From Panopea generosa (Eukaryota; Mollusca; Bivalvia; Adapedonta; Hiatellidae), in assembly GCA_029582155.1 (NCBI GenBank), contig CM055901.1:22113597-22177596 (forward strand): 64,000 bases of DNA, read 5' to 3'. The position numbers and the translations under genes are program-made. A model generated the notes under the pieces. It searched no databases, was not told the origin of the DNA, and worked only from the letters and a program-made list of their open reading frames with translations. This document shows positions 44,915 to 55,914 of this stretch, in pieces; the stretch's first letter is position 1; the number at the start of each line of letters is the position of its first letter.

Positions 44915-46170
44915 AAAGGAGGTATTTTATTGGAAACAAAAGGCCCATGGGCCTTAACAGTCACCTGATTAATCAATAAACATTCACATAAGTTTATTCA
45001 GTCTATCCAGGGACTTGAATTTCAAAAATTTTATAAAGGACTCATAGTTGTCAATAATCATGCTCACAATTTGTTTCTGACTGCTTCCTATAATATTAAG
45101 ATTCTTAAAGTTTACCATGAATTTGACTGATTTGGCCCTGCCCCGCCCCTAAGACCTCATGGGGGAGGGAACCATGAAATTCACATAGGTATTAATCGTC
45201 ATGTCAGCAATACAGCAACAATGAATCACACCAAAAAAAATTCACATAAGTCTATTCAGTCATAAGAAATAACTTTTTTTGTCATTTTCTCTTATATAGA
45301 TTAAATAAAGCAGGCCCGGGCCATCCCCAGGGCCAAACTTTGAGACTGAAGAGAATGAAATTCACAATTTTATAAAGGACCAATAGGCATCAATAATCAT
45401 GCTCACATTTTGTTTCTGAGTGCTTCCTATGATAATAATAATATTATTAATAAAGTTTACCTTAAATTTGACTGTTTTGGCCCTATCCCAAGGCCCCAGG
45501 GGTGTGGGGATCATGCATTTCATAATTCTGATTCACCCTTTGGTACCAAAACTGCATTCAACATTTCGTTACAATTGAGCTTACGGTTTTTGAGAAGAAG
45601 TCGAAAATGTGAATTGTTTACGGATGCACTAAATTTTTTTAGGCCCCACCCCCAGGGCCAAACCGTGAGACACAAGAACATGCAATTCACAATTTTTTAT
45701 AAAGGACCCATATGTGTCCATAATCATGATCACCATTTATTTCCCAGTGCTTCCTATACTAAGAATATTTTAAAGTTCACCTTAAATTTGACAGTTTTGG
45801 CCCCACCCCAAGGCCCCAGAGTGGTGGGAACCATGCAATTCACAATTTTGATTCACCCTTAGGTACCAAAGCTGCATACAACACTTCATTACAATTGAGC
45901 TTATGGTTTTTGAGAAGAAATGTGAACTGTTTACGGATGAACTAGCTTTTTTTTAAGCCCCACCCCTGGGGCCAAACCACGAGACCCAGGGACATTTTTT
46001 ATAAAGGACCCATATGTGACCATAATTATGTTCACCATTTGTTTCTCAATGCTTCCTATATTAAGAAGAAGATTTTTAAAGTTTATCTTAAATTTGACTG
46101 TTTAGGCCCCACCACCAAGGCCCCAGGGGGGTGGGGACCACGCAATACACAATTCTGATTGAGCTTGAAA
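44915..46170. repeat. Dispersed repeat with internal units of about 330 bp
   Basis: Begins GGAAACAAAAGGCCCATGGG and CCTTAACAGTCACCTGATTA. Four blocks follow with AATAATCATGCTCAC, GCTTCCTAT and TTGACTGTTTTGGCCC plus GGGGTGGGGACCA. The 150-codon plus frame (45,410-45,862) is incidental. Confidence 0.8.
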
Positions 46171-46369
46171 AACAGCCAGATATTTGTTATTCGCCTAATT
46201 GATTAACTCATTTATAAATCATGGGCATATATATCTGTGACAGCTGAAATGGACTGGTTTCTAAACTAGTCCAAACATATAGTGGTATACAACATGTCAA
46301 AGTTTGACTACAACGAAAAAAAAAAAAAACTTCTATTCTATAATGAAAGTTTATGGATGAATAATGGAA

Positions 46370-46640
46370 TTTCAAATGTGCCTGTCAACACAAATCCTGC
46401 TATTGACCAGAAACAAATATTTTTTTTACCAAAAATTAAATAAAAAGGGGCCATAACTCATGTAAAATTTGACAAACATTCTTAAATATCTCACTTAACC
46501 CATATTTTATCATACACATGTACACACAAAATAGTAATTACATAGACCCCTTTAGAAGTGATTGATTGGAAACAATTTTGAACCGATGAATGATTGGACA
46601 GGGCAACACTTTATGCCCCTTCACCATCGGTCAAATGGCG
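46370..46640. repeat. Dispersed repeat ('ggggccataactc' family), copy 1
   Basis: Shares GCCTGTCAACACAAAT, AAGGGGCCATAACTC, ATAGACCCCTT and ATGGCGGGGGCGTAAAA with the block at 13,200-13,440. Confidence 0.65.
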
Positions 46641-46825
46641 GGGGCGTAAAAAGGACCATCCCATATGTCATACTGGTCACTGACTTCAGAATGCATTAGT
46701 TTACACATATCCTAGAAACTTTTTTAAAGTTTCACGTTTCCATTCAGCTAATTTGCATTTTCAGTTAACTTCATTTAAACAATACAATTATACCAGTACA
46801 TTCAAACCAATCACAGAGAGATTGT

Positions 46826-46831
46826 TTTATT
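46826..46831 (-). terminator. Poly(A) signal AATAAA of the PEX39-like gene
   Basis: A minus-strand AATAAA lies about 70 bp downstream of the TGA at 46,900, a normal distance for a short 3' UTR. Confidence 0.6.
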
Positions 46832-46899
46832 TCTATTTGTGTTTCTGTTGAAATATCACAAAATATTTGTGTTTTTGTATTGTTGAATAAACACCGACA

Positions 46900-47165
46900 T
46901 CAGCTAACAACTTCCCAGGGTTTTCTTGGTCGCGGTAGTTGGCACGGAGATGGCTCTTCATTGGTTGGTTCTATATTTAAGTCTTCTGTGTCCGGAAGTT
47001 TAATACCATTTTGTATCATGTAAATAAGCTCGGCAAAGTTAGCTGGATGTTTACCAACATTGTCACTAGATTGATTATCTGTTTCTGTTGTTACACACTT
47101 CCTCACACTGGGGTCACTGTTTTCAGATGCAGCAGATAAATCCTGCTGCAAATCTTCATTTGTAT
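46900..47165 (-). CDS. PEX39: PEX39-like exon 3 (KPWE motif and stop)
   Basis: Acceptor TTTTTTCTTCAG|ATACAAATG with a strong pyrimidine tract. It encodes a Ser/Asp/Thr-rich linker, then FAELIYMIQNGIKLPDTEDL, then CQLPRPRKPWEVVS and TGA. KPWE is shared by PEX39 and PEX13-type proteins. A poly(A) signal follows 69 bp past the stop. Confidence 0.88.
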
Positions 47166-50100
47166 CTGAAGAAAAAAATATATCAAAGTCTGATAGAGAT
47201 TTATTATAAAAAAAACAACAACAACAACATGATCATTCAGAACATTAACATGGCTTCAAACATTATGGGACATACTTAACATCTCACACAACAATAATTT
47301 TGTGCTCTTCTACATATAGAGAAATGCTCTTCTGGATACACTGGACACATTACCAATGGTTCTAAAAGTGCTTGTTTCCAAAGACAGTCCTCTGTTTGAT
47401 CTAATTATGCAGAATTTTTTTTTTTAAACAATTCAGTCCATTTGTTGCAGTCTATCATTATGCATCTTTAACCCTTTACTTCATATTGACACCTTTGGAC
47501 ACCTCAAATATAGAAGGCTTTTGAATTATTGGGTGAATTATATTTATATTAACTGACAGAGTGGAAAACAGTGCAGGAAGTGTTCAGATTGCTCGTTACG
47601 AGCAATCTGAACTCTTTCTACACTGTTTTCAATGGCCTTTTTGATTGTTGCGGGAAAATGCATATCTATGGAGTAAAGGGTTAAACTGTTAAAGCTTCAT
47701 CAAACAGTTACCAATGTCATCCAAACTTGGCAGAAATCATGAAAATTGCCCAACCGCTTTACACAGCAATAATTTCTTGGGTGTAAGAATCTTGATACCA
47801 TTATGTAAGGGAGGTAATTCTTAAGTGAGACCTTAAAGGTATACATATTGTAGAAAACAGAATAAGTCATTTAAAATGTTGACCAAATTTTATTTGTTAT
47901 TTCCAGTATAAATAATTTTAACAATTATGTACCTTTGTTTTAGAGCCATAAATAGGGTAGTGTAAGAAATTAAAAATATGTCTCAAAATATAGTATTGTG
48001 CTATCACTATTTTTTCTAGATTCAATTCTATTTTTTTTAAACTTAGTTTTATATTGATTTGTTTAGGTATGAGCAATATTTTACCAACACAAGAAGGAAG
48101 TTCTGATAGCAACAGGTTGAAATTTGAAAAATTGGCAATTGTACAATGAATAGTTTTTGTTGAAAATATCAAAGAACAGAAAATATATATTACATGTTTA
48201 CCTGTATAGCTAACAACCTTATCATTGTTATTTAACCACTGCATGTACCCTGTCAGGTTAACATCTTCGATCTCCCTGTAAACAGATGTGTTTGACTGTA
48301 TTGGAGAACTATTTAAAGCAAAAACTCTCTGTAAACAGATGTGTATGATTGTACAGGAGACCTTTTTAATGCAAAATTTCTCTGCAAAAAACTCTCTGTA
48401 AACAGATGTGTATGATTGTATAGGAGAACTTTTTATTGCAAAAACTTTCCACAAAAACTCTCTGTAAACAGATGTCTGTGATTGCATAGGAGAACTATTT
48501 AAAGCAAAATCTCCCTGTAAACAGACGTGTGTGATTGTATAGGAGAACTATTTAAAGCAAAATCTCCTTGTAAACAAACGTGTATGATTAAATAGGAGAA
48601 CTATTTAAAGCAAAAACTCTCTGTTAACAGATGTGTGTGATTGTATAGGAGAACTTTTTAAAGCAAAAACTCTCTGTAAACAGATGTGTGTGATTGTATA
48701 GGAGAACTATTATAAGCAAAAACTCTCTGTAAACAGATGTGTGTGATTGTATAGGAGAACTATTTAAAGCAAAATCTCCCTGTAAACAGATGTGTGTGAT
48801 TGTATAGGAGAACTATTTAAAGCAAAGACTTCCTGTAAACAGATGTGTGTGATTGTATAGGAGAACTATTTAAAGCAAAAACTCCCTGTAAACAGATGTG
48901 TGTGATTGTACAGGGGAACTATTTAAAGCAAAATCTCCCTGTAGACAGATGTGTGTGACTGTATAGGAGAACTATTTAAAGCAAAAACTCTCTGTAAACA
49001 GATGTGTGTAGTTGTATTGGAGAACTATTTAAAGCAAAAGCTCTCTGTAAACAGATGTGTGTGATTGTATAGGAGAACTTTTTAAAGCAAAAACTCTCTG
49101 TAAACAGGTGTGTGTGATTGTATATGAGAACTATTTAAAGCAAAAGAGAACTATTTAAAACAAAATCTCCCTGTAGACAGATGTGTGTGATTGTAAAGGG
49201 AACTATTTAAAGCAAAAACTCCCTGTAAACAGATGTGTGTGATTGTATAGGAGAACTATTTAAAGCAAAATGTCTCTGTAAACAGATGTGTGTGATTGTA
49301 TAGGAGAACTTTTTAAAGCAAAAACTCTCTGTAAACAGATGTGTGTGATTGTATAGGAGACATGTGTGATTGTATAGGAGAACTATTTAAAGCAAAATCT
49401 CCCTGTAAACAGATGTGTGTGAATGTACTGAAGAACTATTTAAGCAAAATCTCCCTGTAAACAGATGTGTATGATTGTATAAGAGAACTATTTCAAGCAA
49501 AAACTCTCTGTAAAGCAAAAACTCTCTGTAAACAGATGTGTGTGATTGTATAGGAGAACTACTTAAAGCAAAAATTCTCTGAAAACAGATGTGTGTGATT
49601 GTATAGGAGAACTACTTAAAGCAAAAACTCTCTGTAAACAGGTGTGTGTGTGATTGTATACGAGAACTACTTAAAGCAAAAACTCTCTGTAAACAGATGT
49701 GTGTGATTGTATAGGAGAACAATTTAAAGCAAAAACTCTCTGTAAACAGATGTGTGTGATTGTATACGAGAACTACTTAAAGCAAAAACTCTCTGTAAAC
49801 AGGTGTGTGTGTGTGATTGTATACAAGAACTACTTAAAGCAAAAACTCTCTGTAAACAGATGTGTGTGATTGTATAGGAGAACTACTTAAAGCAAAATCT
49901 CCCTGTAAACAGATGTGTGTGATTGTATAGGAGAACTATTTAAAGCAAAGACTTCCTGTAAACAGATGTGTGTGATTGTATAGGAGAACTATTTAAAGCA
50001 AAAACTCCCTGTAAACAGATGTGTGTGATTGTACAGGGGAACTATTTAAAGCAAAATCTCCCTGTAGACAGATGTGTGTGACTGTATAGGAGAACTATTT

Positions 50101-51550
50101 AAAGCAAAAACTCTCTGTAAACAGATGTGTGTAGTTGTATTGGAGAACTATTTAAAGCAAAAGCTCTCTGTAAACAGATGTGTGTGATTGTATAGGAGAA
50201 CTTTTTAAAGCAAAAACTCTCTGTAAACAGGTGTGTGTGATTGTATATGAGAACTATTTAAAGCAAAAGAGAACTATTTAAAACAAAATCTCCCTGTAGA
50301 CAGATGTGTGTGATTGTAAAGGGAACTATTTAAAGCAAAAACTCCCTGTAAACAGATGTGTGTGATTGTATAGGAGAACTATTTAAAGCAAAATGTCTCT
50401 GTAAACAGATGTGTGTGATTGTATAGGAGAACTTTTTAAAGCAAAAACTCTCTGTAAACAGATGTGTGTGATTGTATAGGAGACATGTGTGATTGTATAG
50501 GAGAACTATTTAAAGCAAAATCTCCCTGTAAACAGATGTGTGTGAATGTACTGAAGAACTATTTAAGCAAAATCTCCCTGTAAACAGATGTGTATGATTG
50601 TATAAGAGAACTATTTCAAGCAAAAACTCTCTGTAAAGCAAAAACTCTCTGTAAACAGATGTGTGTGATTGTATAGGAGAACTACTTAAAGCAAAAATTC
50701 TCTGAAAACAGATGTGTGTGATTGTATAGGAGAACTACTTAAAGCAAAAACTCTCTGTAAACAGGTGTGTGTGTGATTGTATACGAGAACTACTTAAAGC
50801 AAAAACTCTCTGTAAACAGATGTGTGTGATTGTATAGGAGAACAATTTAAAGCAAAAACTCTCTGTAAACAGATGTGTGTGATTGTATACGAGAACTACT
50901 TAAAGCAAAAACTCTCTGTAAACAGGTGTGTGTGTGATTGTATACAAGAACTACTTAAAGCAAAAACTCTCTGTAAACAGATGTGTGTGATTGTATAGGA
51001 GAACTACTTAAAGCAAAAACTCTCTGTAAACAGATGTGTGTGATTGTATACGAGAACTACTTAAAGCAAAAACTCTCTGTAAACAGATGTGTGTGTGATT
51101 GTATACGAGAACTACTTAAAGCAAAAACTCTCTGTAAACAGATGTGTGTGATTGTATAGGGGAACTATTAAAAGCAAAAACTCTCTGTAAACAGATGTGT
51201 GTGATTGTATAGGAGAACTATTTAAAGCAAAAGCTCTCTGTAAACAGATGTGTATGATTGTATAGGAGATTTTTTTAATGCAAAAACTCCCTGTAAACAA
51301 ATGTGAATGATTGTATAGTGTGTGTAAAAAAATAACAATATAAATATATATATGTAAATTATAGGGTAACTAAACCATACCTTGAATAGAAGAAAACCTG
51401 AGCCTTTATCAATGATTCATAAATTTTATCTTGTGGAATAACATGCTGAACTTTCTTCCAGCCCTCCACAAATTTGGTGTTATCTTGAAACTTGTAGGCA
51501 AAAAGTCTGTCATACAATTCCATACTTGACCCACTGCCAGTTTCCTCCAC
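46900..51550 (-). CDS. PEX39: PEX39/C6orf226-like peroxisomal protein with PEX14-like helical domain and KPWE motif (three coding exons)
   Basis: Exons 51,381-51,550, 48,202-48,275 and 46,900-47,165 join in frame (splits TCA AG|G and ACA G|AT). They give about 160 residues from the first internal Met (MELYDRLFAYKFQDNTKF). The N-terminal half resembles the PEX14 N-terminal helix bundle seen in fungal KPWE proteins ('LYDRL..Y.F......F..GW', '..FYSR', 'LTGYMQWL'). The C-terminal half has FAELIYMIQNGIKLPDTEDL, a short acidic spacer, and PRPRKPWE three residues before the stop. This layout matches human C6orf226, recently named PEX39, which helps import PTS2-type cargo into peroxisomes. The human protein lacks the first domain, to my knowledge. 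The 5' end is unresolved: an upstream exon may add residues before VEETGSGSS. Confidence 0.8.
47472..47680. mobile_element. piggyBac-like MITE, copy 1
   Basis: A 209-bp element bounded by TTAA (47,468-47,471 and 47,681-47,684). Inverted ends are CCCTTTACTTCATA and the inverse of TATGGAGTAAAGGG. At the centre is a near-perfect palindrome, TTCAGATTGCTCGTTACGAGCAATCTGAA. TTAA targets and CCC-starting ends point to piggyBac. Confidence 0.8.
48202..48275 (-). CDS. PEX39: PEX39-like exon 2
   Basis: A 74-bp exon encoding EIEDVNLTGYMQWLNNNDKV then VSYT, with donor ATACAG|GTAAAC. Its acceptor CTGTTTACAG|GGAGAT lies at the very edge of the 61-bp satellite and is repeated in the satellite units. The split codon with exon 1 restores Arg (FFYSR-EIED). 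Confidence 0.85.
48276..51330. repeat. 61-bp-unit satellite array filling the PEX39-like intron
   Basis: Units read AACTCTCTGTAAACAGATGT ... GATTGTATAGGAGAACTATT. Two segments of about 1.12 kb (from about 48,770 and 49,890) repeat at an exact offset of 1,123 bp, shown by markers at 48,822/49,945, 49,361/50,484 and 49,581/50,704. The minus-strand frames at 47,918-48,487 and 51,112-51,300 arise from it. Confidence 0.95.
51381..51550 (-). CDS. PEX39: PEX39-like exon 1 (PEX14-like helical domain)
   Basis: Acceptor ATGTTACAG at 51,551, donor TCAAG|GTATGG. It encodes VEETGSGSSMELYDRLFAYK, then FQDNTKFVEGWKKVQHVI and ESLIKAQVFFYSR. It could be the first coding exon, with its own ATG before ELYDRLF, or be preceded by another. 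An unspliced start ATG TTA CAG also exists just upstream. Confidence 0.8.
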
Positions 51551-51650
51551 CTGTAACATAGTTATACCATTTATAACTTTTGCTTGGATTTATTATGACC
51601 GTACATATTTTTTGCTCACACTAGAGGTCATAGGCTCAACCTGATGGCCT

Positions 51651-52870
51651 CTCAAAAACAACTCTCAGTACTGTTTCTACCTAGGAAACAACTCTCATTA
51701 CTGTTTCTGCCTAGGAAACAACTTTCAGTACTGTTTCTACCTAGGAAACAACACTCAGTACTGGCTCTACCTAGGAAACAACACTCAGTACTGGCTTTAA
51801 CTAGGAAACAACACTCAGTACTGGCTCTACCTAGGATACAACACTCAGTACTGGCTCTACCTAGGAAACAACACTCAGTACTGTCTTTACCTAGGAAACA
51901 ACACTCAGTACTGGCTCTACCTAGGATACAACACTCAGTTCTGGCTCTACCTAGGATACAACACTCAGTACTGGCTCTACCTAGGAAACAACACTCAGTA
52001 CTGTTTCTACCTAGGAAACAACACTCAGTACTGGCTCTACTTAGGAAACAACACTCTGTACTGGCTCTTCCTATGAAACAACACTCAGTAATGGCTCTAC
52101 CTAAGAAACAACACTCAGTACTGACTCTACCTATGAAACAACACTCATTACTGGCTCTACCTAGTATACAACACACAGTATTGGCTCTACCTAGGAAACA
52201 ACACTCTGTACTGGCTCTTCCTATGAAACAACACTCAGTACTGGCTCTACCTAGGAAACAACACTCAGTACTGACTCTACCTATGAAACAACACTCATTA
52301 CTGGCTCTACCTAGTATACAACACACAGTATTGGCTCTACCTAGGAAACAACACTCAGTACTGACTCTACCTACGAAACAACACTCATTACTGGCTCTAC
52401 CTAGTATACAACACACAGTATTGGCTCTACCTAGGAAACAACTCTTAGTACTGGCTTTTTACCTAGGAAATGACACTCAGTTCTGGCTCTACCTAGGATA
52501 CAACACTCAGTCCTCGCTCTACTTAGGAAACAACACTCAGTACTTGCTCTGCCTAGGAAACAATACTCAGTACTGGCTCTACATATGAAACAACACTCAG
52601 TACTGGCTCAACCTAGGATACAACACTCAGTACTGGCTTTACCTAGGAAACAACACTCTGTACTGGCTCTACCTTGAAAACAACACTCAGTACAGGCTCT
52701 GCTTGGGAAACAACACTCATTACTGGCTCTGCATAGGAAACAATACTCAGTACTGGCTCTACATATGAAACAACACTCAGTACTGGCTATACCTAGGATA
52801 CAACACTCAGTACTGGCTCTAACTAGGTAATAACACTCAGTGCTGATCCTACCTTGGAAACAACACTCAG
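51651..52870. repeat. 30-bp minisatellite, about 40 copies
   Basis: Units read CTAGGAAACAACACTCAGTA and CTGGCTCTAC. Because 30 is a multiple of 3, long frames appear on both strands (314 codons plus, 254 codons minus) with repeating LPRKQHSVLA and STECCFLGRA. I do not consider them genes. It starts in a family-C SINE remnant at 51,610-51,650. Confidence 0.93.
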
Positions 52871-52874
52871 TCCC

Positions 52875-54012
52875 AAGAGCTTTCTTTGCAATTAAGCTAA
52901 ATTAGTATAAATAAATTCATAAAATAACCCATGCCCAAAATGGATATGACCTGAAGATGACAACATTTTGTAAGTATGTGTTTCAAAACACAAGTTCCCA
53001 TGTGAACTCTGCTATTGCATCTGGGCTCTTTACAAGATCAAATTCAAATGCTGGAATAACACCAGTAGCATGCATACTCAAGCTGGAGTAACACTTGCAG
53101 CATGCATACTCAACCTGGAATAACACTTGCAGCATACATACTAAAGCGTCCTTCACAAACATTTTTAAGCAATGTGTATAATTTACTGACATAATTTTAA
53201 TGTTTAGTTAATTAAATTACAATCACCTTCTATCTTCTGACATATTAAACTATGTGCATAATATCATAAAAAAATATGTGATGTATGGCACTTCTTGTTT
53301 CTACTGTAATATGATCTGAAGTAGTATGTATAATCTCTGTAATTAGTTTAAACTATTAATTACAGCAAACAACCTCTCACTAAAATAATTAAACGATGAT
53401 TAAACTACCGGGTATAAAAAGTTAAGGCATTGATGCTGAGTACAATATTAAACTGTTCAGTTCCCTGTTGGAACAAGCAGGTGAAGGGTGTTACTGTAAA
53501 AAAAACTGCCAGACTAGTGTGTGTCAAAGTGGGTCACCTCTGCTCTATGTCATTAATATAAAAGAGAAGAATATTCATCTCGAGTCTGCCAATACAGTAC
53601 ATAACCCAATCTGCAGCATCCTCATAATACTGCAAATATATGCAAGGGTGGTGTGAGGCATGAACATTTTGGGGTTTATTATGATAAAAACAAGAGCAAA
53701 GCAAGCATTTTTCCCTCTCTATTAAGTAGGTCAAAGTCAGTAATGTAAACTTTTTAAACATGATGATGATTTGTTTATAAAACCAATTGTATTACTGAAA
53801 AATAAAATAGATTTAAAAAATCAATCAAACCCAAGCTAAACAAAAAAACTTTAATCCAAGGATTTAGACCCCAAAGTATGGAAATTCAGATAAGTTAGCT
53901 ATATACATTGTTTCTATAACAGAATATGAATGTGCTTATGAAGTTTATTCACTATAACATAGGTAGTCTGTTCAGAAACTGAGAAAAAGTGAAGCCAAAT
54001 ATAAAACTTTAC
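52875..54012. other. Likely upstream intron of the PEX39-like gene
   Basis: Contains a short tandem phrase CACTTGCAGCATGCATACTC (53,040-53,140). A minus-strand segment, 53,538-53,629, has a good acceptor and an open frame (YYEDAADWVMYC...), but its phase does not fit the PEX39-like exons. Confidence 0.4.
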
Positions 54013-54056
54013 CTGACAAACGATGACAACAATGCCAGGGTCATGGCAGTAGCTCT
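54013..54056 (-). CDS. Possible upstream coding exon of the PEX39-like gene
   Basis: The minus strand reads CCAG|AG AGC TAC TGC CAT ... TGT CAG|GTAAAG. The 44-bp segment (SYCHDPGIVVIVCQ) ends in phase 0, as needed to join VEETGSGSS at 51,550. The polypyrimidine tract is weak and I know no homologue of this peptide. Confidence 0.25.
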
Positions 54057-54149
54057 CTGGTTTTTTTCAAAAAGACAATGTAACAACTTTGCTCAGATTA
54101 TGTTGCCATAGTCCCTTAAATACAAGCTTTCTGGAAGTTCTCTAGGGTA

Positions 54150-55175
54150 TCAGTCGAGGCTATGTGCTCTGATAGTAGGTTTCACAATTTAATTTCTGTG
54201 GGACAGATGGGGTACTGACAGATGGAAGCATTGAGGCTTGATGGTGAGAGAAGTTGTCTGTTGGTATACAGTAATGAGACCATGTGTGATGTGATCACTT
54301 GCTTGGTGTAAACTGCGTTCTTCGATTGTCTTTCATCATATGATTGGTGCTACTTGTAGTGTGATAGTCAGCCATGACAAACCTGAGAGGTAAGACAAAG
54401 CTGTATGATGTTGGAGTTTCATGATGAGGGTCTAGTAGCACTGTGTCATGATGTTCCGTGGGTAGCTCATCAGATTTCTTCTGAGAAATGCTAGCCTGTT
54501 ATTAGCATTCTTGGCAGTGGTGTCCATATGTGCATTCAAGAAGAGTTTCTCTCAAAAGGCAACTCCTATTGGACTAAGACACTTGCCAATCTTGAATACT
54601 CTCCATTTATGGTGTATGTAGTCTTAATGAGGTTTCTTTTCCTTGTGATTCGAATGACTTCACATTAATAAGGGTTAAAGTATATCTGCAAGTTACGCTC
54701 CCATCAATGTAGTCTGTCTATGTTTTCCTGTAGAGCTATAGCGTCTGCAAAGGATCATATCTTTTTATAGAGGAGAATGTCATCAGCCAATAGGCATGAG
54801 AAGAATATTACTCTCTGAAAGGTCAATGATATATTTGCCGAAAAGTGAAGGCCTGAGCACTGTGACTTGGGATACAACCAAGACCTGTTGACTTCTGCTA
54901 GACAAAGCTAGTGATCTAAGGGAGGATTTTACCTGGGATTCCATAGTGATGGAGCATAACTAGGTATTTGTGGGGGCCATTGCCAAATGTTTTACTAAAG
55001 TCAAGCATAATGACATCACTCTGTTTGTCGTCCTGTCAAAGTTCCCTGTACTGTAGCCCAGTTTCAAAGTTAAGGATAACAGCTTCTGCATCTGAATTTA
55101 TAAGGCGTAGGACCAATTATAGCATAACACTTTGGGAAGAGAGCGATTTAAACGTTTGACAAAGAGCTATCCTGA
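54150..55175 (-). pseudogene. Degraded jockey/CR1-type LINE reverse transcriptase
   Basis: Reading the minus strand, reverse-transcriptase blocks occur in the expected order: SDVIMLDFSKTFGNGPHKYL (about 55,030-54,970), ADDILLYKK (about 54,790), then DRLH*WERNLQIYFNPY*CE and VIRITRKRNLIKTTYTINGE, then NNRLAFLRRNLMSYPRN (about 54,500) and YHTTSSTNHMMKDN (about 54,340). Several in-frame stops and frame changes are present. A 63-codon plus-strand frame here (54,968-55,159) is its shadow. Confidence 0.82.
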
Positions 55176-55349
55176 AGCTCTCTTGTCTGCTTGTATGCTA
55201 TATGGAAGATAGAAAGATATATATGCAAGGATAATCATATTACAATGAATATGTTGATGTGGGGCTGTTACAAAGGTGATGTCAAGAGAGAGCTCTATAC
55301 ACAAGGACATACCAGGACTCCTTTTTACAAATAAGGGGGAGTGTGGTAA

Positions 55350-55390
55350 AATAAGTACATTGTGGGTAGTTAGAGATCTTCCCGTCAGAT
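55350..55390. promoter_or_regulatory. ZNF143/Staf-like motif upstream of the 55.39-kb exon
   Basis: The minus strand has ACTACCCACAATGTA just before the candidate start exon. It resembles the Staf/ZNF143 core (TACCCACAATGC), which is typical of promoters. Only one copy is seen and the match is imperfect. Confidence 0.25.
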
Positions 55391-55559
55391 ATGGGATTCA
55401 TGGAATTAACAGTGAGTGGAAACCAGAGTGACATACGGCAGTTTCAGGTTCAGCCAGCAAGAACAAGTCACATGTCATTTCGAACGGAGGGATATATATA
55501 TCCTGACATTGGTGGCCAGTACATAGACAAACAACTTGTGTGTTCCAGAATAGCTTATG
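55391..55559 (+). CDS. Candidate first coding exon of an unrecognised gene
   Basis: An ATG at 55,391 (G at -3 and at +4; in-frame TAG 24 bp upstream) opens 56 codons ending at TATG|GTGAGT, a consensus donor. The peptide begins MGFMELTVSGNQSDIRQFQV and includes RTEGYIYPDIGGQYIDK. It has no signal peptide or membrane segment, and I do not recognise the family. The exon ends in phase 1, so it cannot join the phase-0 acceptor of the SRD5A-like exon at 57,679 without an intermediate exon. It may belong to a separate plus-strand gene. Confidence 0.5.
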
Positions 55560-55914
55560 GTGAGTAACACTTCACTCCTTAAAAACATAGTTTGTATACG
55601 AAATTGTTTCGTGTAAACAAATACTGGATCTGTTAATAAGTATATCTTATTTTGAGTTTCCACCAATTTGCCACACTATTAATAAGCCTATTGAGGTCCA
55701 CTGAACAACGCTTGATTAGATAGCCCTCAGTGAATTTGTCCAAACAGTCGTAAAAACTAATGACAATTCGCAAAATAAATGAAAAAAAAAAGATATGCTA
55801 TTCTTCAATAATCTCATACCTGTGACAGTATTTATATTTGAAAGATAAAATAATCCCGGTGTATTTGGTACTTGTATATTCTATCACTGCAAATAAGCCG
55901 TTAAAAAAATCCAC

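Noticed and set aside
48276-51330. CRISPR-like array
   Set aside because: The units are contiguous variants of one monomer without unique spacers, lie in a eukaryotic intron, and have no cas genes. The same applies to the 44-, 46- and 89-bp arrays.
51644-52588. 314-codon plus-strand open frame (and 254-codon minus frame, 51,652-52,416)
   Set aside because: Both are generated by the 30-bp tandem repeat; a period divisible by 3 removes stops from several frames. The composition is purely repetitive and no start context or splice evidence exists.
53538-53629. Minus-strand exon-like segment YYEDAADWVMYC... with good acceptor
   Set aside because: Its 92-bp length ends in phase 2, which would throw the PEX39-like exon into a wrong frame, and the alternative phase has an early stop. 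No homology recognised.
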